Shown: positions 15,701 through 23,054 of the stretch, in pieces
How positions within the stretch are numbered: position 1 is the first letter of the stretch
Layout: each line of letters begins with the position of its first letter
Assembly (NCBI GenBank): GCA_947383875.1
Contig: CANDEX010000008.1
Coordinates: 1-40,079, forward strand
Direction: 5' to 3'
Source: an uncultured Azospirillum sp.
Lineage (GTDB): Bacteria > Pseudomonadota > Alphaproteobacteria > RF32 > CAG-239
Length of the DNA: 40,079 nt
Notes under the pieces: generated by a model
Told to the model about the DNA's origin: nothing
Seen by the model: only the letters and a program-made list of their open reading frames with translations
The model's database searches: none
Made by a program: the position numbers and the translations under genes

Positions 15701-17656
15701 GTTAGCGTTGTTAATTGTGATGGTTCCTTCGTTTTGCAACGAGGCCGTGCTGGCATTATATATGACTCCATCGCCGGAAGAAGTGTTTTTCTTTATTGCC
15801 ATACCATCACCGCCGTTGTTAAGCGTAATTTTTCCGGTATTAGAACCGCTTCCGGCATTTATTTGCAATCCGGTGCCTTTGTCACCCAAAACAATAGAAC
15901 CGTTATTGACAACTGTTCCGCCATGTCTGGTGGCCATACCGAAACCGTCAACGCTGTTGACCATAATTGTTCCTGATGCGGAATTAACAATTGTCGGATT
16001 CAAAGTATTGAATTCAGAGTTTGTTCCTTCACCGCGGACACCGAGCATCCCATATCCGCCGATACCGCCGTTGATTGTAATATTTTTGTTATTGGAAATT
16101 GTTCCGCCATGAACCGATAACATTCCGGCATGAGAATTTTCGATTCCTGTTGCACTTTCAGGGGCAATAGTCAGATTAATGTTGCCATTGTTGGCAGCGG
16201 TGGTGTGTGCATCCGAACGAATACCAATAATTCCCCCGGTTCCGTCATATAGGTTGCTTTGGGTGGCGTCATAAGTTCCCGTATCGCCCAGATTGACATT
16301 TAAATCAATATCGCCATAGTTGGCCATATCAATAAATCCGGTGCGGCGTAAAAGTTTTGTCCCTTCTAAAAAGGCCTTCTCAAGGAAGCTGCCCATACCG
16401 ATGAGCGAATTGGAAATTGTTTTACCTGCTGCAGCGGTGGCACTCAACTCAATTTTTCCGTTATTAGTCAGTTGGGTAGGGATGGAACCTGCCGGATTAG
16501 CCACCTGATTAATCAGTCGTCCCTGCATACCGATAAGTGTACCTGTCGCACTGTCTACAGCAACATTTCCGGTAATCTTTCCGTCATTAATAGCTGTTGA
16601 TGATGTATCCACATACATTCCGTTAATTTGATCCGTTGGCGCAGCTCCTTGGAAAGCAATATCAATATTTCCGTTATTACGCACCAAAGAGCGGTCGCTG
16701 CCGACCATTCCCAAACTGCCGTTGCGTGCAATTATTTTCAGGGTGTTGTTGTTAATGGCATTGGCATTATGCAGAGCCGCCATGCCGACAGTATTGTTTA
16801 ACAGAGTAATCGTTGTGCCAACTTCGGTTCCTGTCAAAGGAATTTGCCCGTTGACAACCTGATTTCCGTCAATGGCTTTCATTCCGACTTGCAAATATTT
16901 ACTGTAATCCAATACGGAGTCGTTAAAATTGATGGCATCTGTCAGATTTTGTTTGCTGCCGTTCTGAAGTGTAATCTGCGAATCATTGTTTAAGATAAAA
17001 TCAGTTGTGTTTAAACCATTTGTAATTTTAACCGGAACATAAGGGTTTGTAACCGGATCAGAAGGAGACAGAGTTCCTGCAAAAGCAGCCAGACTGTCAT
17101 CTGTCGGTTTAAAAGTATTGTCATTGTTATTAGGCGGAAAATAATAAGCTTTCTTTTTCTTTTTACCGCCGCTGCTTAAAACCAAAGCAGTAATTCCGCC
17201 CGCCAGCAGCAAACCGCCGACAATCCATGTTGTTGTCGAGAAGATAAATTCCCCGTCAGCAAATTCTTTATAAGCATCACGCGGAGTCGCCGTAATAGGC
17301 TGTACCCGACTGGAATTCATAAAATAATCATACTGCTCTGTCGGAATATTCTGAATGCAGGGGTGGCGGGTATTTGCACCAGAGGCATGAAAAGCGTTAT
17401 AGGCAGTGTAATTATTTTGATAGATTGAATGACATAAGCCGGTATTGCCGTAACGATCTGTTGCATCAATATTCAATCCGCGCTGAACGGCTGCTCTGAG
17501 GGCGCGTACATTACCTTGTGCAGCCAAGCTGTACATTTGAGACAGGCTGATAGGCGGCATTGGCGCAGCAACGGCGGAAACCGTTGAGGCAATGTAGAAA
17601 GACACAATTGTCAGATATGTAACAATGCTCCTGAAATTGAAAATTTTAAAAGTCAT
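9704..17656 (-). CDS. Giant autotransporter adhesin with ankyrin-like N-terminus
   Basis: 2650 aa from ATG 17656; an in-frame TTG lies one codon upstream. The signal peptide covers about residues 1-31. Residues about 37-100 look like two ankyrin repeats (SLAAQGNVRALRAAVQRG, NIDATDRYGNTGL, ASGANTRHPC). A hydrophobic segment at 143-161 (WIVGGLLLAGGITALVL) is followed by KKKKK. Residues about 240-2250 are a long array of about 20-residue units of the type N-x-G-T-I-T-V-S-G-x-x-x-x-G-M, expected to fold as a beta-helix passenger. The last 270 or so residues are an autotransporter beta-barrel ending in GLTYAF with the terminal Phe of a beta-signal. It should be exposed on the outer membrane and may act in adhesion. 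The ankyrin plus membrane-helix prefix is unusual for this class. Confidence 0.9.
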   Translation of the reverse strand: MTFKIFNFRSIVTYLTIVSFYIASTVSAVAAPMPPISLSQMYSLAAQGNVRALRAAVQRGLNIDATDRYGNTGLCHSIYQNNYTAYNAFHASGANTRHPCIQNIPTEQYDYFMNSSRVQPITATPRDAYKEFADGEFIFSTTTWIVGGLLLAGGITALVLSSGGKKKKKAYYFPPNNNDNTFKPTDDSLAAFAGTLSPSDPVTNPYVPVKITNGLNTTDFILNNDSQITLQNGSKQNLTDAINFNDSVLDYSKYLQVGMKAIDGNQVVNGQIPLTGTEVGTTITLLNNTVGMAALHNANAINNNTLKIIARNGSLGMVGSDRSLVRNNGNIDIAFQGAAPTDQINGMYVDTSSTAINDGKITGNVAVDSATGTLIGMQGRLINQVANPAGSIPTQLTNNGKIELSATAAAGKTISNSLIGMGSFLEKAFLEGTKLLRRTGFIDMANYGDIDLNVNLGDTGTYDATQSNLYDGTGGIIGIRSDAHTTAANNGNINLTIAPESATGIENSHAGMLSVHGGTISNNKNITINGGIGGYGMLGVRGEGTNSEFNTLNPTIVNSASGTIMVNSVDGFGMATRHGGTVVNNGSIVLGDKGTGLQINAGSGSNTGKITLNNGGDGMAIKKNTSSGDGVIYNASTASLQNEGTITINNANGSSGMFIEDGTVNNQNGTININGLNTTAVSSYGIQAQNGKVLNSGDINLNVLLSGELDSYGIYGANATTVNNSGNISSVRKATGTYTTSGSNTNSGKITLNGRGSTGMASESGAILNTDTGEITVISGTGIQSTSGQVTNNGKVIITDGTASTGIASGSSVINNGSVSLTGANSTGISVEENGTAVNNGIVTLTSNRNSTENFGMISAGGERAQIDNNGIITLNGYNYASSKENGYGMSIGDGQATNNNMITINQMYGYGMASTTGTLTNNGDISLTNGGYGIKGESGESFNQENATIIITGTPVLESSYGMAMEDGTAKNFGKIDITGSTTNDATYGIYVNGGNGINHNQIDMRSDNGYGIFDAGSGEGSITNFAGAVINLHGNNSTGMESSGSKAENYGVINVGVNNNGTISGGINGIGMTAKSDTTALNAGQINMNGANATGMFADGGTVINSADGTITMNGNGGTIFRTSNDGTAINLGDIVINAQDYELFTTTDTDEGNFINNGNVTVGSSGSQLIRVGDNSSVTNNKNIDLNGSNGFIIYTSGSGNATNNGTLTIGTGSDNSHGIYMSETANGTVTNTSTGVINVNGSNSNAMTLASNDTSASITNQGKINVSGNGSKAIAANNGGTVNNEGTITMNGGSAAIEATGAVVNNKAGATITTSADSSADGIRVVMGATSGAEAASVVNSGTIIINGSGDAINAKGASTAAGMMHSITNNNLITINGSGSGIFADAADITNNVSARINVNGSGYGIRQTSGSVTNAGTITVSGDNGTGISSNGTITHSGSITASGTGSTGIISGGSLNNFGTITVSGNNAKGVKLISGGSVNNPSGQKIITKGDSAVGIYVEDGNVQNTGIMTAEGNNSYAMYVAGGFAENLANNSDEAYNPAIKVSGTNAVGMAAENGTAINGKVIQAPQTNEDGEIITDDDGNPVYGDHYIEGAIDVTGNYAAGMKLTGNGTVQNLNLSSITVSGDGATGIWAAGSGKAENKGTITVSNTNNGSSGMKATIGTATNNGTISVSGNGAWGMHAAGGSVINDTNGIIDLMTENNVGIYVHSGSGNNQGVIKFTSQGTIGLLADGGTVTNSADLEVINSNNIGLQANSGTASNVALLTLNGANAVGLYAHGGTVINAAGGTIDFNSGEAAIKVDSGSGRNIGKININSSGLNAVLVNSGNAVNEGVIELLSTATNSVGMKASGGTATNNGTITIAGNSLGMDTTTSGQAVNNSTITVSGANGIGMNASGGTATNNNNGIITVTGSGAKAMTVSGGNILNNGTINATAANTAAIYANGGTATNGSSGKINTSASSAYVMLAEGTGTVNNQGTISYSGSGAALQTNGATANNSGIITASNGAGIAAYATASSGAKATNSGTINTTGTNGKGMTATSSSVTTTVTNAAGGIINVSGANGIGMLADGSKAQAVNRGVINVTTTSASAVGMKAVNGGSVENAGTINMAAGSTGTGIYIGSGSNLYNNASGKIVFTGGNTHTGTITGNPSAGAVNICEDGTNSCANKRFIYMEAGSQLINSGTMATAASFRMDDMGAGRVMLGSTGHMEAGDEISGTLYAMGDDAMVAQGQKDVYVNERALTAATVDVNLQSASPMWKVSLAASGPSDNQQSAAAENSEDKAEAPSAPQDSQDVIYRRVSFYNLVDNASQAAYLEQNYALRNNIYNPLMTADSTEAFDYAVYSGLGLDLIPNFTKQNMDVMRNVNRQVNNAVFNNTDTQAFRTTVGYDYFDREQDGYNGLTGYKDEAHTAYAVFDKQTSPNIRYGIGAAVTKYDSDYDNGSERKEIMAQIMAPLMFETENTKLLSMPKIGMGWGEYKRFDQGTEYKADTRNYYYGISNEACHDIDMDIVTLEPVAEFNILGMYQNRTKENIRVEANNNISVEGGLGLYAKRQFTPFGDDELNIRLGGTYYHEFANPYQAANAGVVGLLGQYHMNGYETQRNRAVLATRFDYKRGRFNFYLEGSRFIEDDSTYSVNAGLTYAF

Positions 17657-17856
17657 CAATCTGCTACCATGGTTAAAAAATATATGTCGACAAGGTATTG
17701 TTAACCAAAGGAGAGTTGTTCGTCAATCAGCCTGCAAAGTTATACCACGTTTTTTAACGTTTTTTTAAGAAAGTTGTTTTTTGAGATAAAAATCCGTTGC
17801 TTATGCAAATAATTTTGAGTAGTTTTTTATAAAATAACGAATAAGGATAAAACGAT

Positions 17857-18987
17857 ATGAAACTGGCTTCAAAATTATCCGATTGGCAAAAAAATCAATT
17901 AATTACTGCAGACCAACGGCTGAAAATACTGGAATATGAAAACAATGTCAGACGTCCGATGCTTTTGTATTCTCTGTTATTTTTAAGTGCGTTTTGTCTC
18001 GGAATAGGTTTTATTTCTGTCATAGCCGCTAATTGGGAGGCAATTCCCGCCGTTGTCAAGCAGCTTGTTGATATTCTGTTGTTGATTCTGACAGCTTGGG
18101 GAATAAGCACAGCGCGGAACCAAAATAAAAACTTACTCTCGGAAGGCCTGATAATCCTTTATGCTTTACTGATTATGGCATCAATAGGTTTGACCGGACA
18201 GATATATCATTTGCCGGCGAAAGGCTTATCTGCCGTCCTGTTTTGGTCTGTATTGTCTTTTCCACTGCTCTTTTTATGCGTTAAACCGTTTTTTCCGGGG
18301 ATATGGATAGGGGGCTTCTTTGGAGCATTATATGATTATCTTTATGGGCATGTGTGGTTTTACCAGCTGGTGAACAAGCTGTTTGCAGATAACCATAATT
18401 ACGGGATGTGGCTGTTACTTTGGTCAATGACGGTTTTGGGCCGCTTGCTAAATAAAACACGGAGATTGGCTTGGCAGCAGGCATGGCACTGGTGGACTGT
18501 TACGGCTTTTATTTTTTGCACAATGATTATGGATATGTTTAGTGTCAGTCTGTTGTCACTCAATTCTCAAACACTGGAATGGTATTATTGGGGAGGCGCA
18601 GTATTCCTTTTAGGGAGCTTATGGTTATCGGATACCACGAAATCTTATTGGACAGCCAATGCTTCTTTGACCGTAATACTGGCTTATGCAGTGTTGTCAG
18701 CAGCCGCACCGGCACTGGAAGATGTGGCATCAGCTGTAATGATTATTGCTTTACTGGGTATTGTAAGTAAATATGCCTATGACACCCGTCAAAATCGCTT
18801 ATTTAATTTTACCTCGATTTTAATAGCACTGCGATTGTTCGGAATTTATCTTGAGGTCTTTGGTTCCTTATTGTCAACCGGCACGGGACTTATTCTGTCC
18901 GGTTTAATCTTCATGGGATTAGCCGTATTTTGGCAAAAAATGCGTTTTCGGTTGTTTCCGAAAATAGAGGAGGAAAGCAATGTTTAG
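17857..18987 (+). CDS. DUF2157-domain polytopic membrane protein
   Basis: 376 aa. The N-terminus (LSDWQKNQLITADQRLKILEYE) is the typical cytoplasmic start of DUF2157 proteins. About ten hydrophobic helices follow to the end. The motif GLTGQIYHLPA near residue 110 is also typical. The ATG follows AAGGATAA. The last 8 bp overlap the start of the gene at 18980, which encodes a GDYXXLXY protein. The same pairing is known from many bacteria and supports a shared inner-membrane complex. No biochemical function has been established for the family. Confidence 0.85.
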   Translation: MKLASKLSDWQKNQLITADQRLKILEYENNVRRPMLLYSLLFLSAFCLGIGFISVIAANWEAIPAVVKQLVDILLLILTAWGISTARNQNKNLLSEGLIILYALLIMASIGLTGQIYHLPAKGLSAVLFWSVLSFPLLFLCVKPFFPGIWIGGFFGALYDYLYGHVWFYQLVNKLFADNHNYGMWLLLWSMTVLGRLLNKTRRLAWQQAWHWWTVTAFIFCTMIMDMFSVSLLSLNSQTLEWYYWGGAVFLLGSLWLSDTTKSYWTANASLTVILAYAVLSAAAPALEDVASAVMIIALLGIVSKYAYDTRQNRLFNFTSILIALRLFGIYLEVFGSLLSTGTGLILSGLIFMGLAVFWQKMRFRLFPKIEEESNV

Positions 18988-19399
18988 AAACAATTTTGTC
19001 CGCATAGTCTTGGCATGGCCGATTGTTATTCTGGCTGTTTGGATATTAGGATTGGAATATCGCAGCAATGCTGCCAGCAGGGTTATGGTAACCGTTGAAG
19101 GTTATGATCCTCGCAGTTTGATTTCTGGGCATTATTTGCAGCTGCGTATTAATTGGGAAGATACAGATTGCCTGCAATTTCCGAAAAAAAATTGCCCCCA
19201 AGAGCTTTTTGAAAAGATTTACCGCTTTTATCTTCCTGAAACTGATGCGGTAGAAATGGAGCGTTTGATTATCAAAAAACGCCCGTTAATGCAGTTAGAA
19301 TTTGCCCTTGGGGATAATAAACCGCTTATCCGTGAATTGTTTATTGAAAAACAATTATGGTCAGATTGGTACCGTCAACAAAAAGTATCCCCAAAATAG
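18980..19399 (+). CDS. GDYXXLXY-domain membrane-anchored protein
   Basis: 139 aa. A single N-terminal membrane helix (VRIVLAWPIVILAVWILGLE) is followed by a periplasmic-type domain. That domain contains the family signature in the form YDPRSLISGHYLQLRI near residue 42, which here has GHYLQLRI in place of the classical GDYxxLxY. The ATG is preceded by GAGGAGG inside the upstream gene and overlaps it by 8 bp, indicating translational coupling with the DUF2157 protein. Function unknown. Confidence 0.82.
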   Translation: MFRNNFVRIVLAWPIVILAVWILGLEYRSNAASRVMVTVEGYDPRSLISGHYLQLRINWEDTDCLQFPKKNCPQELFEKIYRFYLPETDAVEMERLIIKKRPLMQLEFALGDNKPLIRELFIEKQLWSDWYRQQKVSPK

Positions 19400-19418
19400 C
19401 AGCTTCGTTACTCATAAG

Positions 19419-19452
19419 AAGAAGCCTGACAGTTTTATCTGTCAGGCTTCTT
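19419..19452 (+). terminator. Strong hairpin after the DUF2157/GDYXXLXY operon
   Basis: A perfect 14-bp stem, AAGAAGCCTGACAG (19419-19432) with CTGTCAGGCTTCTT (19439-19452), has a 6-nt loop. It begins 20 bp after the stop. The downstream U-tract is poor (GTGTC), so it may terminate partially or only stabilise the 3' end. Confidence 0.65.
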
Positions 19453-19576
19453 GTGTCTCGGCAAAATTTTTTTGTCGGGAACATCTTATCGCGCATAACT
19501 CTCTCTATTATGTGCTGATATAAAAGATAATCATTAACGGATAAATTTAAATCCCTCAGTTGAAAGTAATAAAAAC

Positions 19577-19603
19577 TTGAAAAAGCGGTGTTGACGATAT
19601 AAT
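19577..19603 (+). promoter_or_regulatory. Probable promoter of the HAD/G1P dehydrogenase operon
   Basis: The -10 is a perfect TATAAT (19598-19603), with TTGAAA (19577-19582) 15 bp upstream. The spacing is slightly short. The start codon is 29 bp downstream. Confidence 0.5.
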
Positions 19604-19631
19604 CTTATAGCATAATAAAAAGGAAACAGCC

Positions 19632-20282
19632 ATGTCCCGACCCTTAGCCTTAGTTTCAGACTTTGACGGAACCATTACAGCCGATGATTTCTTTACTTTG
19701 GCCGCCGAACGCTATTTTGATGAAAAAATGCTGGCACCTTGGCGAGCTTATCAGTCCGGAGAGAAAAAACATTTTGATGCATTGAATGAGATGTTTCGGC
19801 AGCTGAAGCATCTGCCTGATTTGGAAGAGTTTACCAAAAATATTCCTATAGATTCCTGTTTTTCAGAAACCGCTCGTTTCTGTCATGAAAAACATATTCC
19901 TCTTTATATTTGTTCCGCCGGCTGTGATTGGTATATTAAATTGCTTATCGGTAATATTATTCGAGAAAATCAAATATGTTTGGTAACAAACCATTGTGAG
20001 TATAGTCTTCAAACCGGCCTGGTTATGCAACGCCTGCCGAAAAATCATCCCTGCTATGATGACGAAATAGGCGTATCAAAAACCGAAGTTGTTCGGCAGT
20101 TAAAAGAGCAAGGGTTTCATGTTATTTTTGCCGGAGACGGTAAGCCGGATATTCATCCGGCGCGAGAAGCAGATGTCATCTTTGCTAAGAAAAAATTGTT
20201 GCAGCTTTGTCTGAAAGAAAATATTCCGACCCAACCGTTTCAATCTTTTGCTGATATTCACCGTTATTTAAAGGAGAGTTAA
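19632..20282 (+). CDS. HAD-superfamily phosphatase, MtnX/PSPase-like
   Basis: 216 aa. HAD motif I is SDFDGTIT (nucleophile Asp10, general acid Asp12). Motif II is the CSAG segment near residue 95. A Lys follows in GVSKTEVV, and the last motif is AGDGKPDIHPA near 167. The overall pattern, including the YDDEIG segment before the Lys, resembles MtnX (2-hydroxy-3-keto-5-methylthiopentenyl-1-phosphate phosphatase) and phosphoserine-phosphatase-like enzymes. No other methionine-salvage gene is nearby, so a role in that pathway is not supported. The stop is one base from the start of the glycerol-1-phosphate dehydrogenase gene. This suggests a phosphate ester related to glycerol phosphate as substrate, which is an inference. 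Confidence 0.85.
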   Translation: MSRPLALVSDFDGTITADDFFTLAAERYFDEKMLAPWRAYQSGEKKHFDALNEMFRQLKHLPDLEEFTKNIPIDSCFSETARFCHEKHIPLYICSAGCDWYIKLLIGNIIRENQICLVTNHCEYSLQTGLVMQRLPKNHPCYDDEIGVSKTEVVRQLKEQGFHVIFAGDGKPDIHPAREADVIFAKKKLLQLCLKENIPTQPFQSFADIHRYLKES

Positions 20283-20283
20283 G

Positions 20284-21360
20284 ATGTTTTACGCGCCTTA
20301 TCCCAATAAACAGATTAATATTCCCTATCTTTTGAAAATAGGTAGTGGCAAGGTGAAAAAAATCGGAAAATATCTGGCTGATAAAAACCTGTCAAATGCG
20401 GCGATTTTCTGGAGTGAAGGCATTCAGCAACTTCTATCCGATCGTTTGTTGCCGGGGTTAAATGAAAATAATGTCAGGATTGTTTATGAACAGGATGTCC
20501 GCTTTATCAATATTGAAGAAATAACCAAAATAACCTTTAATCTCCCCAAAATGACGGATGTTATCATTGGTATCGGTGGCGGCAAGGCACTTGACTTTGC
20601 TAAATTTAGTGCTCATTTGCTGCGCTTGCCATTTATTTCTGTTCCGACCTCAACCTCAAATGATGGCTTTTGCAGTCCTAATTCTTCACTGATAGTTGAC
20701 GGCAAGCGTAAAACCGTTAAAGCCAGTATACCGTTTGGCGTAGTGGCGGATTTGGATGTTATTAAAGAATCTCCGCAAATATGTCTGTATTCGGGAGTAG
20801 GGGACATGGTTTCCAAAATCACAGCTCTGTATGATTGGAAACAGGCAGCGGAAAAAGGCCTTGATCGTTATAATGACTTTGCTTCGCTGATGTCATACAA
20901 CTCACTGACATTGCTTTTTAATAAGCATAGCACCAATATTAATGAAACTTCTTTTCAGCGCAGTTTGGTTAATTCTCTTCTCACCAGTGGTATAGCAATG
21001 GAGATTGCCGGCAGCTCACGTCCGGCAAGTGGTTCTGAACACCTGATATCCCATGGTTTGGATGCCGTTTCCCGTCGTCCGCGAATGCATGGATTGCAAG
21101 TTGGTGTCGCCACATATCTTTGTGCTCTGTTACAAAACAATCCGAGTACTTCATATGTTCGGGATATTTTGTCAGCAACGGGATTTTTTAATTACATCAA
21201 GCAAGACCCGCTCAGCAAAGATGATTTTATTAAAGCTTTGCAAACGGCACCGACAGTCAAGGCGAATTTTTACACAATATTGAGTGAGCCGAACAGCTTT
21301 GCTCGAGCATTACAATTCATCGATAAAGATCCGATTTTAAATCAGATTATCCGATATTAA
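20284..21360 (+). CDS. sn-Glycerol-1-phosphate dehydrogenase (AraM/EgsA-like)
   Basis: 358 aa. It belongs to the iron-containing alcohol dehydrogenase superfamily but has the glycerol-1-phosphate dehydrogenase pattern. The nucleotide-binding GIGGGKALDFAKF is at about 96-108, PTSTSNDGFCSPNSSL at about 121-136, and the probable metal ligands are Asp174 (GVGD), His253 (GSEHLISHGLD) and His270 (MHGLQVGVAT). The family reduces dihydroxyacetone phosphate to sn-glycerol-1-phosphate, which has the stereochemistry used in archaeal lipids. In Bacillus the homologue AraM feeds an archaeal-type ether lipid. No prenyltransferase is nearby here; the only partner is the HAD phosphatase one base upstream. 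The stop is adjacent to the end of the convergent HD gene. Confidence 0.88.
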   Translation: MFYAPYPNKQINIPYLLKIGSGKVKKIGKYLADKNLSNAAIFWSEGIQQLLSDRLLPGLNENNVRIVYEQDVRFINIEEITKITFNLPKMTDVIIGIGGGKALDFAKFSAHLLRLPFISVPTSTSNDGFCSPNSSLIVDGKRKTVKASIPFGVVADLDVIKESPQICLYSGVGDMVSKITALYDWKQAAEKGLDRYNDFASLMSYNSLTLLFNKHSTNINETSFQRSLVNSLLTSGIAMEIAGSSRPASGSEHLISHGLDAVSRRPRMHGLQVGVATYLCALLQNNPSTSYVRDILSATGFFNYIKQDPLSKDDFIKALQTAPTVKANFYTILSEPNSFARALQFIDKDPILNQIIRY

Positions 21361-21984
21361 TTATTTTAACAGGTTTAAAAGGTTAAAGTAGCGATTTAAT
21401 AAAGCATCGTAAGACTTTAGTTTTTCTTTGAAAATATTGTATAGGGATTCATAGTACCAAATTTGTTTATCTTTAGGGCTGTGAAAATAATGCCACATCA
21501 AATCCCCGTCAGCCTCTAATCCGCAGACCATGGAAGTCATGTTGGAAATCTTATCAGTGCAGATAAGCAATAAGCCGTCAGTATCATTGGTTTCGCGAGC
21601 GTAATTGATTGTTTCCTGCTTACGTTCGCTCCATGGCGCATCTTTATTACTTTCATTATCCGCCATAATGATTCGTATTACATCATCTCCCTGCTTGTCT
21701 GAAAACAAAGCTTTGATATCATCAGCGGTCTGTGTCGTATCTTCAATAATATCGTGCAGAATTCCCGCGATAACGGTATTTTCGCTTAAGTTGTTGTCCA
21801 GCATAATTCCGGCAACATGATAAACATGTGAAACATAAGGAGAACCATCCAGCTTGCGATTTTGTCCGCGATGTGCTTCCAAAGCAAATTCTCCGGCCTT
21901 GATTATTGATGGTGTCAAGGCGTCTTTATATCTTTCCTGAAATTGCAGCCATAGTGTTTGTGCTGCTTGATGATTATAATCCAT
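21361..21984 (-). CDS. HD-domain hydrolase of the RelA/SpoT-HD (Mesh1-like) type
   Basis: 207 aa. The conserved order is EAHRGQ (His38), SPYVSHVYHVA (His53), ILHDIIEDT (His77-Asp78) and DKISN near 143. This is the metal-binding HD pattern of SpoT and of the small alarmone hydrolases. There is no synthetase, TGS or ACT domain. It could hydrolyse (p)ppGpp or another nucleotide pyrophosphate; the precise substrate is not visible. It is the last gene of a three-gene minus-strand operon, starting 3 bp after the glycosyltransferase stop. Its end touches the end of the convergent dehydrogenase gene with no room for a terminator. Confidence 0.85.
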   Translation of the reverse strand: MDYNHQAAQTLWLQFQERYKDALTPSIIKAGEFALEAHRGQNRKLDGSPYVSHVYHVAGIMLDNNLSENTVIAGILHDIIEDTTQTADDIKALFSDKQGDDVIRIIMADNESNKDAPWSERKQETINYARETNDTDGLLLICTDKISNMTSMVCGLEADGDLMWHYFHSPKDKQIWYYESLYNIFKEKLKSYDALLNRYFNLLNLLK

Positions 21985-21987
21985 GTG

Positions 21988-23046
21988 TCATCCTTTAATT
22001 AAAATCTGCCAGGGGCGGGAGGTTTCCGTTTTATTTTCAAACAGCAAATCCGCCATATAACGGCAAATAGGTGTAATGCCGTATTCTTGATGAATTTTTT
22101 GATGTCCGGCTGCGGCAATTTTCATTCTAAGATGAGGGTTATTCTTGTAGAAAGCCAGTTTATCAAAAAACTCCTCTGGTGTTTCATAAAATACCGCCTC
22201 ATGGTCAGTAAACAAATCTTGAAAGCCGTTGCGTTTATCTAAAAATGCTAATTGTCCGTTGGCCATTCCGTGAACCATCCGGTCTGAACTGTATAAATAA
22301 ATATCATTTAATCTGCTTAAATTAAACCCCATGGCAGCTTCGCCTAAAGCACGGATATAAGCATAGCCGTTCAAAGCCGGGGCGTTTTTTATGCCGGCAA
22401 GTTTCCATCTAAAATCCGGAATACGGCGGGATGCTTCATCAATAAGTTCATCAACTTCTTCATCTTGTCCGCAGAATTGTCTTTTTCCGGTATTCGCGCA
22501 AAGCATCATATCATAGGGCAGAGTCTCCACCTCAAAGGCACGTCCGGTTTCAATACTGTCATCTGCAATATTCGGCAGATAACCGACAGTTTTTCCGGGG
22601 CGTGAAAATTGTTGCAACAACTTCTTGTCACCCGTAGTAATCATGGTTAAATCCACCGCATCAAGTCGAGAGGTTAATGCCTTAATATTACGTTCGGCAT
22701 ATCCCGGAACAATCCAGTCGCAACTCCATTGCATGATTTTAATCTGCGGAAACAGTTTTTTTATTTCCAGCAGTGTTTCTGTCCGGATTAAATCGGCATG
22801 TCCGATGACAATAGCATCCGGTTCGGTCATTTTACAGTAATTAATCAAATGCTTATTGAGGCGGTTTTGTCCGATAAAGTTCATGTGACCGAAACCAAAC
22901 ATCCTGCACAAATCACGATCCGGATAGTTCAGAACGGAATAACCGGCGCGAATAAATCCGTTAGAAATCTTGAAAGGAAAACCAACTTGAAAACATCCTT
23001 TCAGGCGGAGAAGATTAAAGTTTGAAACGTGGATAATTTTTTTCAT
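21988..23046 (-). CDS. Glycosyltransferase, GT1-like (CgeB-type) fold
   Basis: 352 aa. The N-terminal half alternates beta strands and helices (IIHVSNFNLLRLKG, PDAIVIGHADLIRT, IMQWSCDWIVPGY), as in a GT-B fold. The C-terminal half carries the nucleotide-sugar region typical of family-1-like transferases: GEAAMGFNLSR, SSDRMVHGMANG and a C-terminal FYKNNPHLRMKIAAAGHQKI. It has no membrane helix or signal peptide, so it probably works on the cytoplasmic face using a nucleotide sugar. It sits between a ParB-like protein and an HD hydrolase in one operon. Cell-surface polysaccharide or LPS modification is the most likely role; donor and acceptor are unknown. The ATG follows AAGG. Confidence 0.82.
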   Translation of the reverse strand: MKKIIHVSNFNLLRLKGCFQVGFPFKISNGFIRAGYSVLNYPDRDLCRMFGFGHMNFIGQNRLNKHLINYCKMTEPDAIVIGHADLIRTETLLEIKKLFPQIKIMQWSCDWIVPGYAERNIKALTSRLDAVDLTMITTGDKKLLQQFSRPGKTVGYLPNIADDSIETGRAFEVETLPYDMMLCANTGKRQFCGQDEEVDELIDEASRRIPDFRWKLAGIKNAPALNGYAYIRALGEAAMGFNLSRLNDIYLYSSDRMVHGMANGQLAFLDKRNGFQDLFTDHEAVFYETPEEFFDKLAFYKNNPHLRMKIAAAGHQKIHQEYGITPICRYMADLLFENKTETSRPWQILIKG

Positions 23047-23054
23047 TGGTAGCC

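Noticed and set aside
10900..16950. CRISPR-like or tandem-repeat DNA array
   Set aside because: The periodicity is in the protein; the DNA copies are diverged and there are no constant repeats with unique spacers.
19632..20282. Assignment of the HAD protein as methionine-salvage MtnX
   Set aside because: No other salvage gene is present, and the one-base coupling to glycerol-1-phosphate dehydrogenase points to another substrate.
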